The position numbers and the translations under genes were made by a program. From CAZSWR01 sp964610885 (GTDB taxonomy: Bacteria > Bacteroidota > Ignavibacteria > Kapaibacteriales > UBA2268), in contig CAZSWR010000002.1 in assembly GCA_964610885.1 (NCBI GenBank), positions 62,001-126,000 of the forward strand: a DNA stretch of 64,000 bases, read 5' to 3'. Position 1 is the first letter of the stretch; each line of letters opens with the position of its first letter. Of the stretch, positions 63,779 through 64,000 are shown in pieces. The notes beneath the pieces were generated by a model. The model was not told the DNA's origin. It did not search any database and was given only the letters and a program-made list of their open reading frames with translations.

Positions 63779-64000
63779 ATGAGATACAAAGAAAGATTCG
63801 ACGTTTTGCCATGGACCGAACCGGCTGAAGGAGTCAGACACAAAGTTTTCGATCAGGATGGGAAAAGGCTTCGCTTGGTCGAGTACTCGCGCCGTATGCC
63901 GGAGCATTGGTGCGAAAGGGGGCATTGGGGGATCGTGCTTAGCGGATCGCTCGAAATCGAATTCAATTCAACTCGAGAAACGTACGCCACAGGCGATGCC
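63779..64000 (+). CDS. Cupin-domain protein, 3'-truncated
   Basis: The first 74 residues of an open frame running off the window, preceded by GGAA. The pattern RRMPEHWCERGHWGIVLSG, with a His and Glu/His spacing, and SLEIEFN ... ETYATGDA, matches the N-terminal half of a small cupin barrel. Function unknown. Confidence 0.7.
   Translation, partial: MRYKERFDVLPWTEPAEGVRHKVFDQDGKRLRLVEYSRRMPEHWCERGHWGIVLSGSLEIEFNSTRETYATGDA

Overview
The window looks like a chromosomal scaffold from an uncultured member of the Bacteroidota/Chlorobiota (FCB) group; a Kapabacteria- or Ignavibacteria-like lineage would fit, but this is an inference from gene content and not a phylogenetic placement. The grounds are several secreted proteins ending in type IX secretion (T9SS) C-terminal sorting domains, a gingipain-type C25 peptidase of the PorU2/sortase-like kind, very long multi-PAS histidine kinases, lipoproteins, weak Shine-Dalgarno signals, and one promoter with the Bacteroidota TTTG/TAnnTTTG pattern. 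The sequence is a draft scaffold: two runs of exactly 100 N are each flanked by an identical 55-bp direct repeat, the signature of a de Bruijn-graph assembly broken at a repeat.

Layout. 1-8.1 kb, plus strand: 3' part of surE, a UvrD/Rep helicase, a secreted SPOR protein, a heparinase II/III family protein, and an H-cluster/ferredoxin protein fused to a chemoreceptor signalling domain. 8.1-16.4 kb: glutamate dehydrogenase (minus), the 1779-aa C25 peptidase and a GT4 glycosyltransferase (plus). 16.5-26.2 kb, minus: an 8-PAS histidine kinase and the proton-pumping subunits nuoL-nuoM-nuoN. 26.2-30.5 kb: a repeat-rich gap region with a promoter, a large secreted T9SS cargo protein, and a coupled alkD-like/lplA-like pair. 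30.6-37.2 kb, plus: a PDZ-membrane-GAF-PP2C phosphatase followed by a 6-PAS kinase. 37.2-47.1 kb, mostly minus: an S9 peptidase, an M19 dipeptidase, a RelA-type (p)ppGpp synthetase with a degraded hydrolase domain, a 2-oxoacid dehydrogenase E2 with twin lipoyl domains, a tail-anchored coiled-coil protein, and riboflavin synthase. 47.2-49.5 kb, plus: a lipoprotein coupled to a secreted M14 carboxypeptidase. 49.5-63.2 kb, minus: a long co-directional run of a fibronectin-repeat T9SS protein, a smaller secreted protein sharing one of its modules, a serine hydrolase lipoprotein, a TPR protein, a GT39 mannosyltransferase-like membrane protein, and a third multi-PAS kinase. The window ends inside a cupin gene.

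How it fits together. Two themes dominate: cell-surface export (C25 peptidase, three CTD-bearing cargo proteins, peptidases, adhesin-like repeats) and intracellular sensing (three giant PAS kinases, a PP2C phosphatase, an H-cluster chemoreceptor, a stringent-response synthetase). None of the kinases has a response regulator beside it, and no Por machinery or Che genes lie in the window, so partners must be elsewhere.

The most unusual items are (1) the cytosolic [FeFe]-hydrogenase-like chemoreceptor, (2) a family of short intergenic hairpins whose loop stays GTA/TAC while the stem sequence changes with compensation, partly assembled into two related elements with near-perfect inverted repeats, and (3) a secreted module shared by two neighbouring genes. 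No CRISPR array, rRNA, tRNA, transposase or phage gene was found.
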